DNA of 64,000 nucleotides from Heterobilharzia americana (GCA_944470555.2 OX104130.1:72483160-72547159), one strand, 5' to 3'; positions 11,085 through 22,125 are shown, counted from the stretch's first letter. Translations and numbers: made by a program. Notes: a model not told the origin generated them from the sequence alone.

Positions 11085-11460
11085 TAAAACTAGAACTAAA
11101 TTACTGTATAGCGCTTATTGGTGAGGTGCTCTGAGATGGATATCGCGAAGTTCTAATGAGAACCTGTGACGTGAAAGGCGAATGAGTCAGAAGGGAAGCT
11201 CGGGTGACAGTCGTGCTATATCGCAAAATGACAAAAGCTGGGAACTGTGGATCATTGAGTCCCGAACCAGTGGCTGAATGATTAATACGTTCTGTGTGAA
11301 CTCTTAAGGTCGTGAGTTCGGTCTTTGCCAAACCCACTGGTGTGTACTGCTGAGGAGTCTCATACTAGGACGAAACAGCTGTTCGGTGCTTTGAGGTTTT
11401 CAATGATTCTCCAACTGATTTCAATCCTTGATGAATAGTGTCTTATCAGTCGGAACAATA
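11085..11460 (+). mobile_element. tRNA-derived SINE with hammerhead motif (Sm-alpha-like)
   Basis: The unit has a tRNA-like part with an A-box-like GTGGCTGAATGATTAA near 11270 and a B-box-like GGTCGTGAGTTCGGTC near 11308, followed by a hammerhead motif at 11343-11390 and a 3' part ending TTGATGAATAGTG. Schistosome Sm-alpha elements are known to be Pol III-type retroposons that carry active hammerhead ribozymes; the match here is to that architecture. It encodes no protein, and would depend on an RT in trans. Confidence 0.7.
11343..11390 (+). ncRNA. hammerhead ribozyme motif, best-preserved copy
   Basis: The core CTGAGGA (11350-11356) fits CUGANGA. It is followed by a stem II hairpin GTCTC/AGGAC around a short loop (11357-11371), GAA (11372-11374), the self-complementary ACAGCTGT (11375-11382) as stem III, a cleavage-site T at 11383 and CGGTG (11384-11388), which pairs with TACTG at 11345-11349 as stem I, with wobbles. 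Stem III has no loop, the arrangement known from schistosome Sm-alpha ribozymes. All catalytic core positions are intact. Confidence 0.75.
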
Positions 11461-11679
11461 TCACTCTGTGGGATCAACGTTCACACCCTTCTCTGATGAC
11501 ATCGAAAAGTAGAGGTGCAGATTATGTCACTGTTACTAATTTGACAACGTCACATCTCTTAGTAAAATGCTGATATAGATTTGTGTACACAGCACACTTC
11601 TGTGAATACTTCTACAAAATTTTCTAATGTGGTACAGCTCGTAAAATTGGCATTTAGAAGTGGTGAACATCTTGAATAC

Positions 11680-11822
11680 TGTTAAACTTTTTCCCTTAGC
11701 TGTGATCTTGACTGTTGAATAAGAAAGATCAATCGTAAAAAAATATCCACAATGCTCAGAGTCAATTGGGAGTGTGATATGATTAGGTATAATCCCATCA
11801 GGAAATTCAGCCATGGCTTCTT
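11680..11822 (-). CDS. candidate host exon, unidentified
   Basis: The minus strand is open from an acceptor-like CTGCAG (exon from 11822) with a MAEFPDGIIPN stretch and IDSEHCGYFFTIDLS, to a possible donor ACA|GTATTC at 11680. In-frame TAA lies just upstream of the acceptor, which fits an intron there. The frame stays open beyond the donor to 11536. Composition looks protein-like and no repeat family matches, but nothing identifies the product. Confidence 0.28.
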
Positions 11823-12405
11823 CTGCAGATTATAGTGTTCATACTAGAAACTATGATGTCGTCTAGGATACCATGGACGACATCGAGAATACCAGCAAAA
11901 GGCGTTGTTGTATGCATTACTAAGTGAGAAGTTAAATTTGACTAAGTAAATAGAACCCCTATTGTACACCGCTTATAGCGAAGAAACTAGGAGATAGTTC
12001 GGGGTTATTATCAAGTTGGTATGGACAGTAGTGGTTGTTTATTAATATGAACGGTCTCTAGTTAATCAGTAGTATATACTGTACATTCTTTTCAAACAGT
12101 TTTAATGTATCTTATGCAGTATATTTACTTTGAACGATAGATAATATATCTATGCGTCAATCAATGCTTGTTCCTTTCTACAATCATATTGTGGGAAACT
12201 ACAAGACGGAGGCGAATGAAGGAATGCTTATTATTGACATCTTGTACAGAAGTCATCAAATATTGTTCACTTTCCACTAAGACAGTCATTTACACAATGT
12301 CTTTCATCTCCTCTTACACTTCTATCCTGATTTGCCCTTAATACGACCACATTGTCTCTTGCTTTCTCTTGACAGAATCTTTACCTATTGCTGATAATTC
12401 CTTAT
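11823..12405. other. spacer, nothing recognised
   Basis: No supported feature. Confidence 0.4.
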
Positions 12406-12472
12406 GATTTCAGCCGCCTTCTCAACATATACTACTACTTATATTCATTTTGATCATCAGCACCCACTACAA
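12406..12472 (+). repeat. short direct repeat, copy 1
   Basis: GATTTCAGCCGCCTTCTCAA and the following 45 bases recur with about 85% similarity at 12834-12896, 428 bp downstream. The copies differ by a 3 bp indel in the ACTACTACTT stretch. The family is not identified. Confidence 0.6.
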
Positions 12473-12833
12473 TATAACTTTCAGTGTATGCAGCTGATAG
12501 AAACAGGATCAGGTAAAATTGTTATTCATAATGGAATAACATTGCTAGAATCTGTGACACATATTTGATCTATTCGAAATTCTCCTACCTAATGTACATG
12601 TATCCCAGAGTGTTGATGAGCTTGCTACAACTTAGAAGAAGCATTTATCACTTCAAAAATCCTGCACTTATTTAGCCGACGGTCTATCGTAGTCAACCTT
12701 CCTCAGTTGGTTTGTATTTTTGATCAATGATGTAAATCAGCTGCTTTAAACTTGGTTAAATTATTGAGTCCTGTGTTTACTCCTTTTTGAAGTACACTAT
12801 GATGTAATAAAACTTGTTGAGAAAATTTGCTTT

Positions 12834-12896
12834 GATTTCTGCCGCCTTCTCAATATATACTACTTATATTCATTGTGATCAACAATGCTCACTACA
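12834..12896 (+). repeat. short direct repeat, copy 2
   Basis: This is the second copy of the repeat at 12406-12472, beginning GATTTCTGCCGCCTTCTCAA. It lies about 90 bp upstream of a hammerhead-like motif, so both may belong to one degraded retroposon. Confidence 0.6.
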
Positions 12897-12988
12897 GAGT
12901 AAACATCACATTTATTTTTTCTACAGTTATAATTTCTGATAGCTTAGCTTTTAGTGGAAAACTCATTCAGGCAGTGGGATGTAACCGA

Positions 12989-13033
12989 TTCCAACTGATG
13001 AGTCTTATATGTGACGAAACGTATATCTTAGTC
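12989..13033 (+). ncRNA. degenerate hammerhead ribozyme motif
   Basis: A complete CTGATGA core (12995-13001), a GTC...GAC stem II with an 8 base loop (13002-13015), GAA (13016-13018), an 8 base stem III ACGTATAT with one mismatch and one wobble, a cleavage-site C at 13027, and TTAG facing CCAA as a four-pair stem I with one mismatch. The spacing equals that of the other schistosome-type hammerheads in this window. Stem I is weak, so activity is doubtful. Confidence 0.5.
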
Positions 13034-13640
13034 TCTCCTATTAATTATCACTAAGCAAAATAACATAGAAAACGAAACCCATGGTACTTGTGAGTCAGCT
13101 GTTTAATGTGATTAAAAACTCATCTAAGAAATTAGTCAGGTTCTAGTTTCATATTCCAGCATATCCAGGGTGAAAATACTACTGGCAATCAGTATATAAT
13201 TTGATGTTTGAAATACTCATGTTTACTTAGTACCGTTATTGTTACTATTACTATTTGAACTTTGACATGTTTAGTTTGCTTACTAATTTATTTATTTCTT
13301 TAAAGTTGAATAGGAAGCATACTTTGATAGCATGATTAATCAGGTATATGAATCATGAAAATTTAGTACTGCTCAGAATGACTAAGCATCCATTTTATGC
13401 ATCAAATGTTATTGAATGTATTTTTTCAATTGAATGAAGTTAATTTAATAAGCAAGCTATGGTTTTGTGAATAATTTCTTAATTACATTTAAGTAATTTA
13501 TTGCTTAAATGAAAATAGTTTCACTGAGATTGTTCAATAAATTTTCAGTGTTATGATTCCCATTACTATATATGTATATCGGAGTCAAATTTCAGTTCTA
13601 CCGTTATTGTGATCAGTATAGGTCAGTGGAAATTTATCGA
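13034..13640. other. AT-rich spacer, nothing recognised
   Basis: No gene, RNA or repeat could be supported here. Confidence 0.45.
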
Positions 13641-13691
13641 TAATATTGGTTATTTATACTGGATGATGACTGAAGGTGAACTGAACATTTG

Positions 13692-13763
13692 GACCACGGC
13701 CAGATTCGAACCAGTGATTACCGGGGTTGCGGCCTGATGCTCTGCCAACTGAGCTACAAGGTC
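13692..13763 (-). ncRNA. tRNA-like cloverleaf, probably the head of a tRNA-derived SINE
   Basis: The reverse complement folds as a tRNA: acceptor GACCTTG with CGTGGTC (6 of 7 pairs), perfect D stem GCTC/GAGC with an A box TAGCTCAGTTGGCAGAGC, an anticodon stem with one mismatch, loop CCGCAAC, and a TTCGAAT T-loop with a weak, wobble-rich T stem. Position 33 is C instead of the invariant T, and the T stem is poor, so a working tRNA is unlikely. A second T-arm-like GTTCGAACCCG on the plus strand at 13788-13798 forms an inverted partner. Confidence 0.6.
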
Positions 13764-13830
13764 TGACTAGAGGCCCGCTGGTAGCTAGTTCGAACCCGAT
13801 CGTGGTCTTACCGTCAACCCCGGCTATCTC

Positions 13831-14544
13831 ACATAGTCAAAATGATAGTCAATTTTTGGTTATATCAAACCATTTCTTCTCTACTCCTTTATCTACCACT
13901 AAGCGATATAAGTAGTTGTAAGACGTTGGAATAGAAATGCAAAAATGACATACTGAACAGTACTCGTGCAACTTACACTGTTCACAATTTAGTCCGAAGC
14001 TTTACCAGAATCTTTTCACCTTTTTTAAGTGACGTAATATCAAGAAAAAAGGGTAATCATATGCGTTTCTTCCCTTGAATGTGTACGGTCAGAAAACATT
14101 TTCTGAACAACCACTTGGAATATCTTCAGAAATCAATTGTAGGTTTTATCAGCTGTGAGTTGTTAACAACAAACTTTGAATGTACCGCGTTTATATCCGT
14201 GCTTGAAGTATTTCAAAAGCTAAGTGCTTCACGTCTTTACCTGTTTTGAGGGAAACATTATTTCTGAGAGCGCATATAAAAAGTTAATCTCACCACTCTG
14301 TCACATTCCCTTACCAAAATGAAAAAATCTAATTTATATATTCCGTTCTACTTGCATAACAACGAAATACTTTCTGATGGTTTCCAAAGTGATAGATTAT
14401 CGCCCATTCTTTCTAGTAATCCTTTAACTCTCAGTATTTCAGGTTAAGAAAGAAATACTTTTCCACCGTTTCTTCATTTCATTTATGCGTAGAACTGTGT
14501 AATTTGTGACAAACTAAGTTCTATTTGTAACCTCGTTTACTTCA
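13831..14544. other. spacer, nothing recognised
   Basis: AT-rich DNA between the tRNA-like element and an RTE 5' end. No supported feature. Confidence 0.45.
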
Positions 14545-17500
14545 CTAGTTACTAGCCGGTCCAAAGCCCGGATAAAAAGGGAAGGTTCGGTATAGGGCTA
14601 CCAACCCTAATCCAGAAAACCAATCCAAACCAATGGCTAAAGAAACTTCAAAGCACACAAGAAATATAAAAAAATAAACTCATTCCTCGCTAGAATCGAG
14701 GAGACGAAATGACGCCAACCGATGAAAGCCATCGCTTAGCCAACTGACCGATGTATCTTCCCTCTCCCCATGAAATCAACAGTAAGCATGGGGACATGGA
14801 ATATCTACACCATGTATCAACTTACCAAGGCTGCCCAGATTGCAAAAGAGATGAGAAGGTATGGCATGGAAGTGCCAGGCTAGGAATCTGCGAAAGCAGA
14901 TGGAATAGGAGTTGACTCTCCAAACTGACAACTGGAGAACCAATAATCTACTCCTGTATTGTCACCCAGATGACAACCACGAGCACACTAAGTTTTGGAG
15001 TGGTTATCATGATGTCCCCTCCCAACAGCATCGAAGGCTCTCTCTCATGCAGTGGGAACCAATCTCCTCCTGCAGGATCAGGATCATGACAGCAAGATGG
15101 ATTCAAATCAAAAAGAGGAAAGGCAATAACCATACACTGCTCTACTATGCACCCACTAATAATGCAGATGAAGAGAAGAAGGAGGAATTCTGTAGACAGT
15201 TACAATCAGTACTGAACAAGACTCCACCCCAGATGTGGAAATCAAAATTCATTCTAATGGGTAGGGTGACATGAATGTCAGACTGAGGGCGGATAACACA
15301 AGAACAGAATTCACCATGGGTCGAGAGGCACTCGGTGAAATGATGAATGAGAATGTAGAGTTGTTTGCAGACTTCTGCGTTTTCAGTGACTCGCTGATTG
15401 GAGGCAGTGTGTACAAACACAAGGATATTCACAAGGCAGCGACATGGATTTCACCATTAACCAGATGGACACACTGAAAATCAGATCGGCTTCATTTCAA
15501 TCTTAAGAAGGTGGAGACGGAGCTTACTGGACACAAGATCAAAAAGGGGAGCAGATACAGGTTCAAACCAGTCACTATCTGGTGCAAGGAACCCACCTGT
15601 AAAATCGAGTTGAAAGCCTTTGACGAAGTTGATGATGATAGACCACAGTTCAAGTTCAACACCCACCTAGAACAAAAGCTAAAGGGAAAAAACTACAAAG
15701 GACATCTTCACATCATCAGTCATTGGAAACATTGAGCAACATCCCTGAAGAAACCTGTGTGGAAGAACACGGGAACTCTTTGGAAGAGACGTAGAAGGAA
15801 GCCTGCATAGCCGTGTTAGAAAGGAAGGAGCAGCAAGAAGAGACAAGGAGTGGATCTAGACGGACACATGGAATCTGATAGAGGAAGAAGAAGAAGATGG
15901 TGATGGTGAATCGGAAGATGAGCCAGTGCAGTTCAGTGCAGTCCACGACTGAACAAAGAGAAGAGGAACTGAACAAAACCTATAAAACACTACACTGGAC
16001 AAAGAAGTGAAGAAGAGTGCACAAAAAGACAAAGGACACTTCTACGATACGCTAGCAGGTAAAGCAAAACAAGCTGCAGGAAGAAGAGACCTGACAACAT
16101 TATATCAAATAACCAAGTTACTTTCTGGGAGGGAAGAGATCAAAGCAGACGAAACCATTGAAAGATAGTGAGGGCAGCTAAGTTAACAACAAAAAGGAGA
16201 AACAAAGCAAACGATGAGTGACCACTTCAGAAAACTCTTGAATCGACCACAACCATCACCTCCAAATCGTCCAAAAATACCACCAGAAGACCAGCTAAAC
16301 CCAGCCCAGCCACAAAATTACCAGTGAACACAAAACCTCCAACGAAATGAGAACAGAAGTCCTGAACGCCATAAAATTGCTAAAAGCCAAGGAAGCACCA
16401 AGACCATATGAGATTCCTTCAGAAACACTGAAAATAGATGCAGTAACATCAGCAACCAAAATGCTCACATCACTGTTCCACAAGGTTTGAAAGGAGGGAA
16501 AGCAAGAAAGGAGAGGTGCCTGCTCATTGATTGGAAGAAGAGCTACCTTATCAGAATACTCAAAAAGAACGACCGGTGACCTCAGTCATTGCGAGAACAA
16601 CAAATGGTGAGCAATCATGTTGCCGTCCACCCGAAGCAAACAAAATATCAAGCCACATCATTCTGGAAAGACTACAATGTGATCTGGATTCAACTGGATT
16701 ACGAACGGAACAGCCTGGTTGGCCGGCTGGCTGGCTGACTGACTGACTTCAAGTAAAACAACTCATGTGTGGATCACATTGCAACAGAACGCAACGCAAC
16801 ACAACGCTATGCTACGCTACTCTACTCTACTCTACTCATCAGCACAGAACACAGCATAGAATGACAGTCAACTCCCTACCTCACATCAACTTCATCCACT
16901 TTGGAAAGGCCTTCGACAGTGTCGACCGAGAAGTAATTTGGTAGGCAGCTGCTTCAACACTACACTTTTAGTGCCACAAACCTTCATCAACCTCACTGAA
17001 CACCAGCTATATGCAATATGATGCCACATGCTACATGTCAGCTGATTCACAATGGGAAGCTGAGTGATGACATTCATGTGAAGTGAGGTGAAGTGAAGTG
17101 AAGTGAAGAGAGGGAGGAGTAAGACAAGACTGTCACCTACGATGATTACTGATGATCTTCTTGATTGTGGTCGACCGGACTGCACTGTGCTGTACTGGAG
17201 TAGAGTGGACTGGACTGGACTGGACCGTATCATGCAACGGACAACTGTGAGGAGTGAGAAGATGGGCATACACTTGCTGGACCAATGAAAAGACCCTAGG
17301 AGAAGATTTGTATTTCGCCGATGACGATTTATTGCTAATATCTTATCACACAAACTCGAAGATATACAGGAAAAAACTAACAAAATGGCAGGCGAGGTGA
17401 GGCAGAGAAGGAAGATGGGATATTCTTTAGATGGACGTAGAAAAAATAAAGGTGATAAAAACACCCAATCAACAACAATAACAACGACAAGAGGCATAAA

Positions 17501-18175
17501 TCGCTATCAGTGGGAGAAATCTAAACGAAGTTGTCTGTTTCACCTAACTTCCTAGGTAGCATCGTCTCAACTACAGGCGGCGGCATAGATAAGGATGTCA
17601 AAACCAGGATCGGAAAGACACCAAGACAGGCCACTCTTTCATATATCGGAAATCAATGTGGAGATCTACCGCACTGCACTCAGCATAAAGCGTGAACAAC
17701 ATCCGGATTTTCAAAACTGATGTCGGTCAAGTCAGTGCTCCCATGTGATGATTGAGAGACTTGGTGGGTTACAAAAAGCTTTTTCAACAAACTCCATACA
17801 TAAATCATCAGCAGCTGCTAGATGGCCTGAAGGAATAAGCAACAAGAAACTCACTCCGGCTGGCTGGTTGGCTGGCAACTAACCAACAACCGATCGCCCA
17901 ACAAATATTTAGAAGAAGGTGGAGATGGATTGCGTTGGACATACACTGGGAAGATCGTTTTTGAAAATCATTGGCCATACTGGGGCGATGAGTTGAAGCA
18001 AAATAGGAAACGACAAGTTTGACCTTCGAGGCCAGGGTGACATCGAGAAGATCATGTGAAGAAGAAACGAAATTTTGCAGGCAGTTGTAGAGCCATGTTC
18101 AAAAGAACGTTGAGGGGAGACTGAAATGAAGACGTGCTACTCAAGCCCTGTGTTCTACTAGGAACCCAAGGGACA
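14545..18175 (+). mobile_element. RTE (SR2-like) element, full length but heavily decayed, subfamily B
   Basis: It begins with the family's 5' leader (CTAGTTACTAGCCGGTCC at about 14546) and ends with TAGGAACCCAAGGGAC followed by a short tail near 18175. The endonuclease start lies at 14772. Pieces of every domain can be followed: MGRVT near 15255 (the GDMNA box region), the IKLLKAKEAPRPYEIP region near 16370, motif A near 16905-16935, motif B near 17110-17150 and the catalytic FADDD-like box near 17315. Stops and frameshifts are dense. The RT C-terminal sequence (NLNEVV instead of NLKEVT) groups it with the copies at 45-46, 56-57, 59-60 and 63-64 kb. Many short tandem expansions disturb it. 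Confidence 0.85.
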
Positions 18176-18299
18176 AATAATCATAAGAATAAGTTTGTTT
18201 GCAAGAAATAACAATACAGGCAGGACAAAAAAGACCCTTGCGAAGCTTGATCGAGGCATACGAACAATTCTATGTTGACTTGATAAAAAACTAATCACT

Positions 18300-18583
18300 A
18301 GTTGAGTGGCTGAACGTCAAATGGCAGGAGAAGCTATTCTTGGCATCATTAGTAGGGATTTCTTCGGCTCAGTTGTGCTCACTCGCTACTCTTCCTTCAT
18401 AGTAAAATGCTTAGCATGCCATGCCACAGCTATATGCTCGCATTTTACCATAAAGGAAGAGCTTGCCACCACCCTTGATCTGCTTAGTAGGAATGGCTAC
18501 CCAGACATGTTTGTAACTAAGCAGATGAATATTACAAGGGTTAAGACAAGAACGCCAACAATAACACTCACTGGGGTGTACGT
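18300..18583 (+). mobile_element. Penelope-like element fragment (post-RT linker)
   Basis: An open stretch reads FIVKCLACHATAICSHF, then KEELATTLDLLSRNGYP, then FVTKQM. This resembles the linker between RT and GIY-YIG in PLEs, where a charged helix is followed by NGYP and F..K.M. The GIY-YIG part is absent; a hammerhead motif follows directly. Hammerheads are known in PLE terminal repeats, which supports the assignment. Confidence 0.55.
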
Positions 18584-18585
18584 AC

Positions 18586-18630
18586 ATCCAGCTGACGGGT
18601 CCCAAATAGGACGAAACTCGAATTCTGGAT
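18586..18630 (+). ncRNA. Sm-alpha/PLE-type hammerhead motif with a core mutation
   Basis: Stem I ATCCAG (18586-18591) pairs perfectly with CTGGAT (18625-18630). Stem II GTCCC/AGGAC around AAAT is perfect or nearly so. GAA is at 18613-18615, stem III ACTCGAAT has one mismatch, and T at 18624 is the cleavage position. The core reads CTGACGG, so the last A of CUGANGA is G, which should weaken or abolish cleavage. Sequence and geometry match schistosome hammerheads closely. Confidence 0.7.
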
Positions 18631-18764
18631 TTCTCTGCTAGCTACAACCAATCAAATTACATTAAAGTAACCTGCTTGTTTTAACTTTTACAGCAAACCA
18701 TATTTTTTTGTCAAGAAACATGAAATTATACCACAAACTTCTTTAGGACACATTCAAGTATATA

Positions 18765-18885
18765 AACTGAGTGATGACTGAAGGTGAAAATGTAAGTCTG
18801 AGTCAAGACTGAATTCGAACAAGTAACCTTAAGGTTGCCAGCCCGGTGATTCACTAACTCACTTACGACACTCTGCTCCATACCA
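18765..18885 (-). mobile_element. tRNA-derived SINE fragment
   Basis: The reverse complement has GTAAGTGAGTTAGTGAATC as an A-box-like part and TGTTCGAATTCAG as a B-box-like part. It shares GATGACTGAAGGTGAA with the flank of the tRNA-like element at 13.7 kb, so the two are likely copies of one SINE family. Confidence 0.5.
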
Positions 18886-18904
18886 AATCCTACTTTATAT
18901 AAGA

Positions 18905-19604
18905 ATAAAACTTGGCCACTGTGTTAGATTATAATTAAATTGAAGTCTGTCTATCAGAAATGCCACACAGTGAAACAGTATCATTTACCGGATCATGTTT
19001 CGGACATAATTTTTTGTTTATATTCATATCGTGTCCTGTCTTAACAGCTTCTTGAACCATACAAATGTTAAATTTCCATCAAAGTCATACAAACACGTAT
19101 TAATTACAAATAATATACAATGTCACTACTGAAAGACAGAGATAACAGATAAACATAATATTCATTCTGCACACTGTCAAAGGAAGCAGAGACTGAGACG
19201 ACCATCGTAGAAAAATGCTGAGACAAGAGATTACAAATTAGTATTTTAGTAAAAATTAACGCAGCTAAACTGTCTGTTTCAGCAGTTGTTACAGTGACTT
19301 AAAACGGTTTATTTCAGTGCTAAAACTGATAATCCCAGTAGACTATATGCATGCATGCAAGAATCGTAAAACAAGTTATCCAATAAGGGTTTTAGTAAAT
19401 TTCTGGAACAATCAAAACAACCATATATCAGGATAGTTAACAGCACAATAGGTAGATTCAGAAATCGCTCAAAAACTCGACTCGCTAACTCTGATGAATT
19501 CAAGCAAAGATAAGATAAAATAGGAGTGAACAACAGTGAAAAAATCCTAAAATTTGGCATAATTAGCAATGAATTAAAACAATAAAATTCAACAGAATAC
19601 ATAT
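18905..19604. other. spacer left of the large inverted repeat
   Basis: AT-rich DNA without a supported feature. The minus strand is open from 19641 to 19309, but most of this lies outside the duplicated arm and it reads as chance. Confidence 0.4.
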
Positions 19605-20636
19605 ATATGAAACCTGAGGCAATACACATAATAGTAGACATGACACACCATGTACATAAGTTAAAATATACATGTAATTAACTTCCTCGTAACTTCTTCT
19701 CACGCTCTCTGATTTCTCTACTCTCGTCGTAAACAGAATCATGGACACCTGCAATTACTACATTGAAATTACATTATTCCATCAGTACTATTCCCAAATA
19801 CCACTCCATCTGTCTTCAAGCAACTACTTCACAATCACGTAACCTGTAATAAAGGTCATGATGGCATCACACGAAGATCTCTCCATATAGCCTCTCGAAA
19901 CTTATTCATCCAGTGTTACAAAGAGTCATCCACTCACTGCAGTGTTTTACTTCGAATAGTTGAGTGGCACCATTTCCTCCACTGCAGCTGTAAACAGTAT
20001 ACAAAAATCCAGAGAATGGCAAACAAGCTCATCTACATGTACGGAATCTTCAACTCGACTTCGAAACTCAGCAGAATTTGACAGCCAACCACCGAGATAA
20101 CAAACGCGATGCAAAGCATTATGGTGGCTGTGGTGGAAATGTGTTCAATTTTATATGAATAAATCGAAATAGAATGCTACTTCAAGGATGTGATATATTG
20201 TCATCAATATTATTTATCATCGTATGTACAGAATATCTTCACGTTTCAATGAACCTGGAGATGCTTGTTCTTTGAAGAAAACATTGAATCTGCCATGATA
20301 CTTACCTCAAAATACATAATATTTCAAATGAAAACACTTGAGTAATTTGACCAGCATTGCTTGATGTTTGAGAAAGAAGTTTCGCTGATTTACTTCCCCT
20401 TCTTTCTTGAATGATGCTGTTACACAGTCATTAAACATGACTTCATTTCGGTCAGATAACCTGAAAGCATAACAAGAATCCAAGATATAACTTGAAGTGC
20501 ACTATTCCCATGTAATATAAAATCTTGCTAAATACAGACTGGGGATTTCCAATACCTGGCATGAAAAAGAGATGGTAAGAAATATTACAAAAAGATTTCA
20601 CATCACTCAATTTTATAAGCGTATCTAAAAAATGAT
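19605..20636. repeat. unidentified 1 kb segment duplicated in both arms
   Basis: This block matches none of the RTE, CR1 or PLE sequences but is repeated at about 32310-33340. It has no long frame. Parts such as CAGTGTTACAAAGAGTCATC look like possible LTR or untranslated sequence, but no terminal repeat pair or primer binding site is seen. It is the outermost part of the inverted repeat. Confidence 0.5.
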
Positions 20637-20656
20637 ATATTATATATCATTATTAT

Positions 20657-20965
20657 TATCATTTGTCCCTTGGGTTCCTAATGCAACATAGGGCTTCACT
20701 AGCACGTCTACAATGCACTCTGTTCTCTGAAATCTTTTCAACCTGGCTCCACAACAACCCACAACCTCTCATTTCCTCCTCACACACCATCTCCTCCATG
20801 TCACCTTCGTCATGGACGCCCAACTCGTCGCTTCCTACATGGGTTCCACTTGAAGGCCTTACCTGACGCGTGATGTCCCCAGTCGGACTTCTCAGTGTAT
20901 GCCCAATCCATCTCCACTTCCTTCCAGTGCATATTTGTTGAGCGATGGGTTCTTGGTTGGTTCGT
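20657..20965 (-). mobile_element. RTE 3'-end fragment (left arm)
   Basis: The minus strand gives the last 100 residues of the RTE protein, from ERTNQEPI-like sequence to RNPRD and the stop, with a short AT-rich tail at 20637-20656. It breaks off abruptly at 20965 against PLE sequence. The same fragment is in the right arm at 31985-32293. Confidence 0.85.
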
Positions 20966-20979
20966 TGCCTACAAATTCA

Positions 20980-22090
20980 CGAATAAATTATCATTATTAT
21001 CATCATCGCTATTATTATTGTTTTTATTATACCCATCGACATGCTCCACAGACACTTAGAAATGGCCTCAGTGATATCACTCAGCTATTACATCGAAATA
21101 AGTTCTCCATCAACGAAATCATACTGCAAACACAATCACACATGACATCCTCAGTTTCAATTTCAAAACAAAGTATATCAACAAACTCAACTGCTTCCCG
21201 TGGCATCAACAATATCATCCATCGGAACTTCAGCATTCATGCATACTTGATAATGCATGCATCCTCAAACATTCAGTCCCACTCCATGAATATCCATGGT
21301 TCCGACACACACACACATGACAAATTCACACTTTTCAAATCGGAACACATCAATAGGTTCTCAACACGTGCATACATTTTAGAAGTGGACGCAATCAAAT
21401 TCACCTGTGACACAACAGGCGATGAAGGTGAGCTAGCAATGTTGAACTGGAAGATTCAACGAGAGCAGGATGCAAGTTTAGAGACTAGTGTCTATCAGAC
21501 ACCTTCACATTCGAATCGTTAATTAGACTTCAAATCATCTCACCCCATCTCTCTCAGTTAGTGTAGGTAATACGAAGTTAAGTGTCTAAGTATATGGCAA
21601 AATAGCTTCGTAGTAGACCAGAAAATGCACGACGAGAGAGTAGACACATCAAGAATACCTCATATCTCAATAATTACCCATCTCAACTTATAAATGAATT
21701 CATGTGGAGAAATATTCAAGAAAAATATTAGCAGTGGTAGTCGTAACACACATGTTATTAATAATAATTCTACTAAGAGTGAGTGGTAATAATAGTAGTG
21801 AAAATTGTAACAGTGTTGAGAGAGAATTCAAAGTCTCAATTGTGTTACCATAGAAAGAAGACACCTTGAAAGCGTTATGACGAATTTTCACTAGAACCGT
21901 TGGGGACTACACTCACATTAAATGAACAAACTCGCTTACAAACGAGCTTTGTGATGTTGAACGTCCTACTGATCCAATTAAGTGAAATAACTTGGTATAC
22001 CAAATCCCATGCAATGATTGTGAGGTCAAGTGCACAGGTAAAGTAGTCGACCGGAGTCAATTATAATGACATAGCACAAAACTCAGCTAA
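20980..22090 (+). mobile_element. Penelope-like element fragment (left arm)
   Basis: An open frame to 21522 ends with DAIKFTCDTTGDEGELAML, then SLETSVYQTPSHSNR and a stop, then LDFKSSHPIS in frame. The last parts are the PLE post-catalytic YRKPTHSNR and LDF..HP signatures. After further stops, EFKVSIVLP, ALRRIF and then LVYQIPCNDCEVK near 21985-22035 match the linker and first GIY-YIG motif of the PLE at 58.2-59.1 kb. The catalytic YIG is replaced by CTG-like residues. Its RT catalytic box is not present. Confidence 0.75.
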
Positions 22091-22125
22091 ATAATGATTA
22101 GTAGATCCTAATAAAATAAGAGTTA

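Noticed and set aside
13692..13763. Functional tRNA gene
   Set aside because: Weak T stem, C at position 33 and a related copy at 18.8 kb point to a tRNA-derived repeat.
19605..20636. LTR of an LTR retrotransposon
   Set aside because: No primer binding site, no gag or pol nearby and no TG...CA direct repeat pair was found.
20899..21522. 207-codon frame as a host gene
   Set aside because: Its start is antisense RTE sequence and its end carries PLE signatures (SLETSVYQTPSHSNR), so it is a fusion of fragments. The mirror copy at 32051-31428 is the same.
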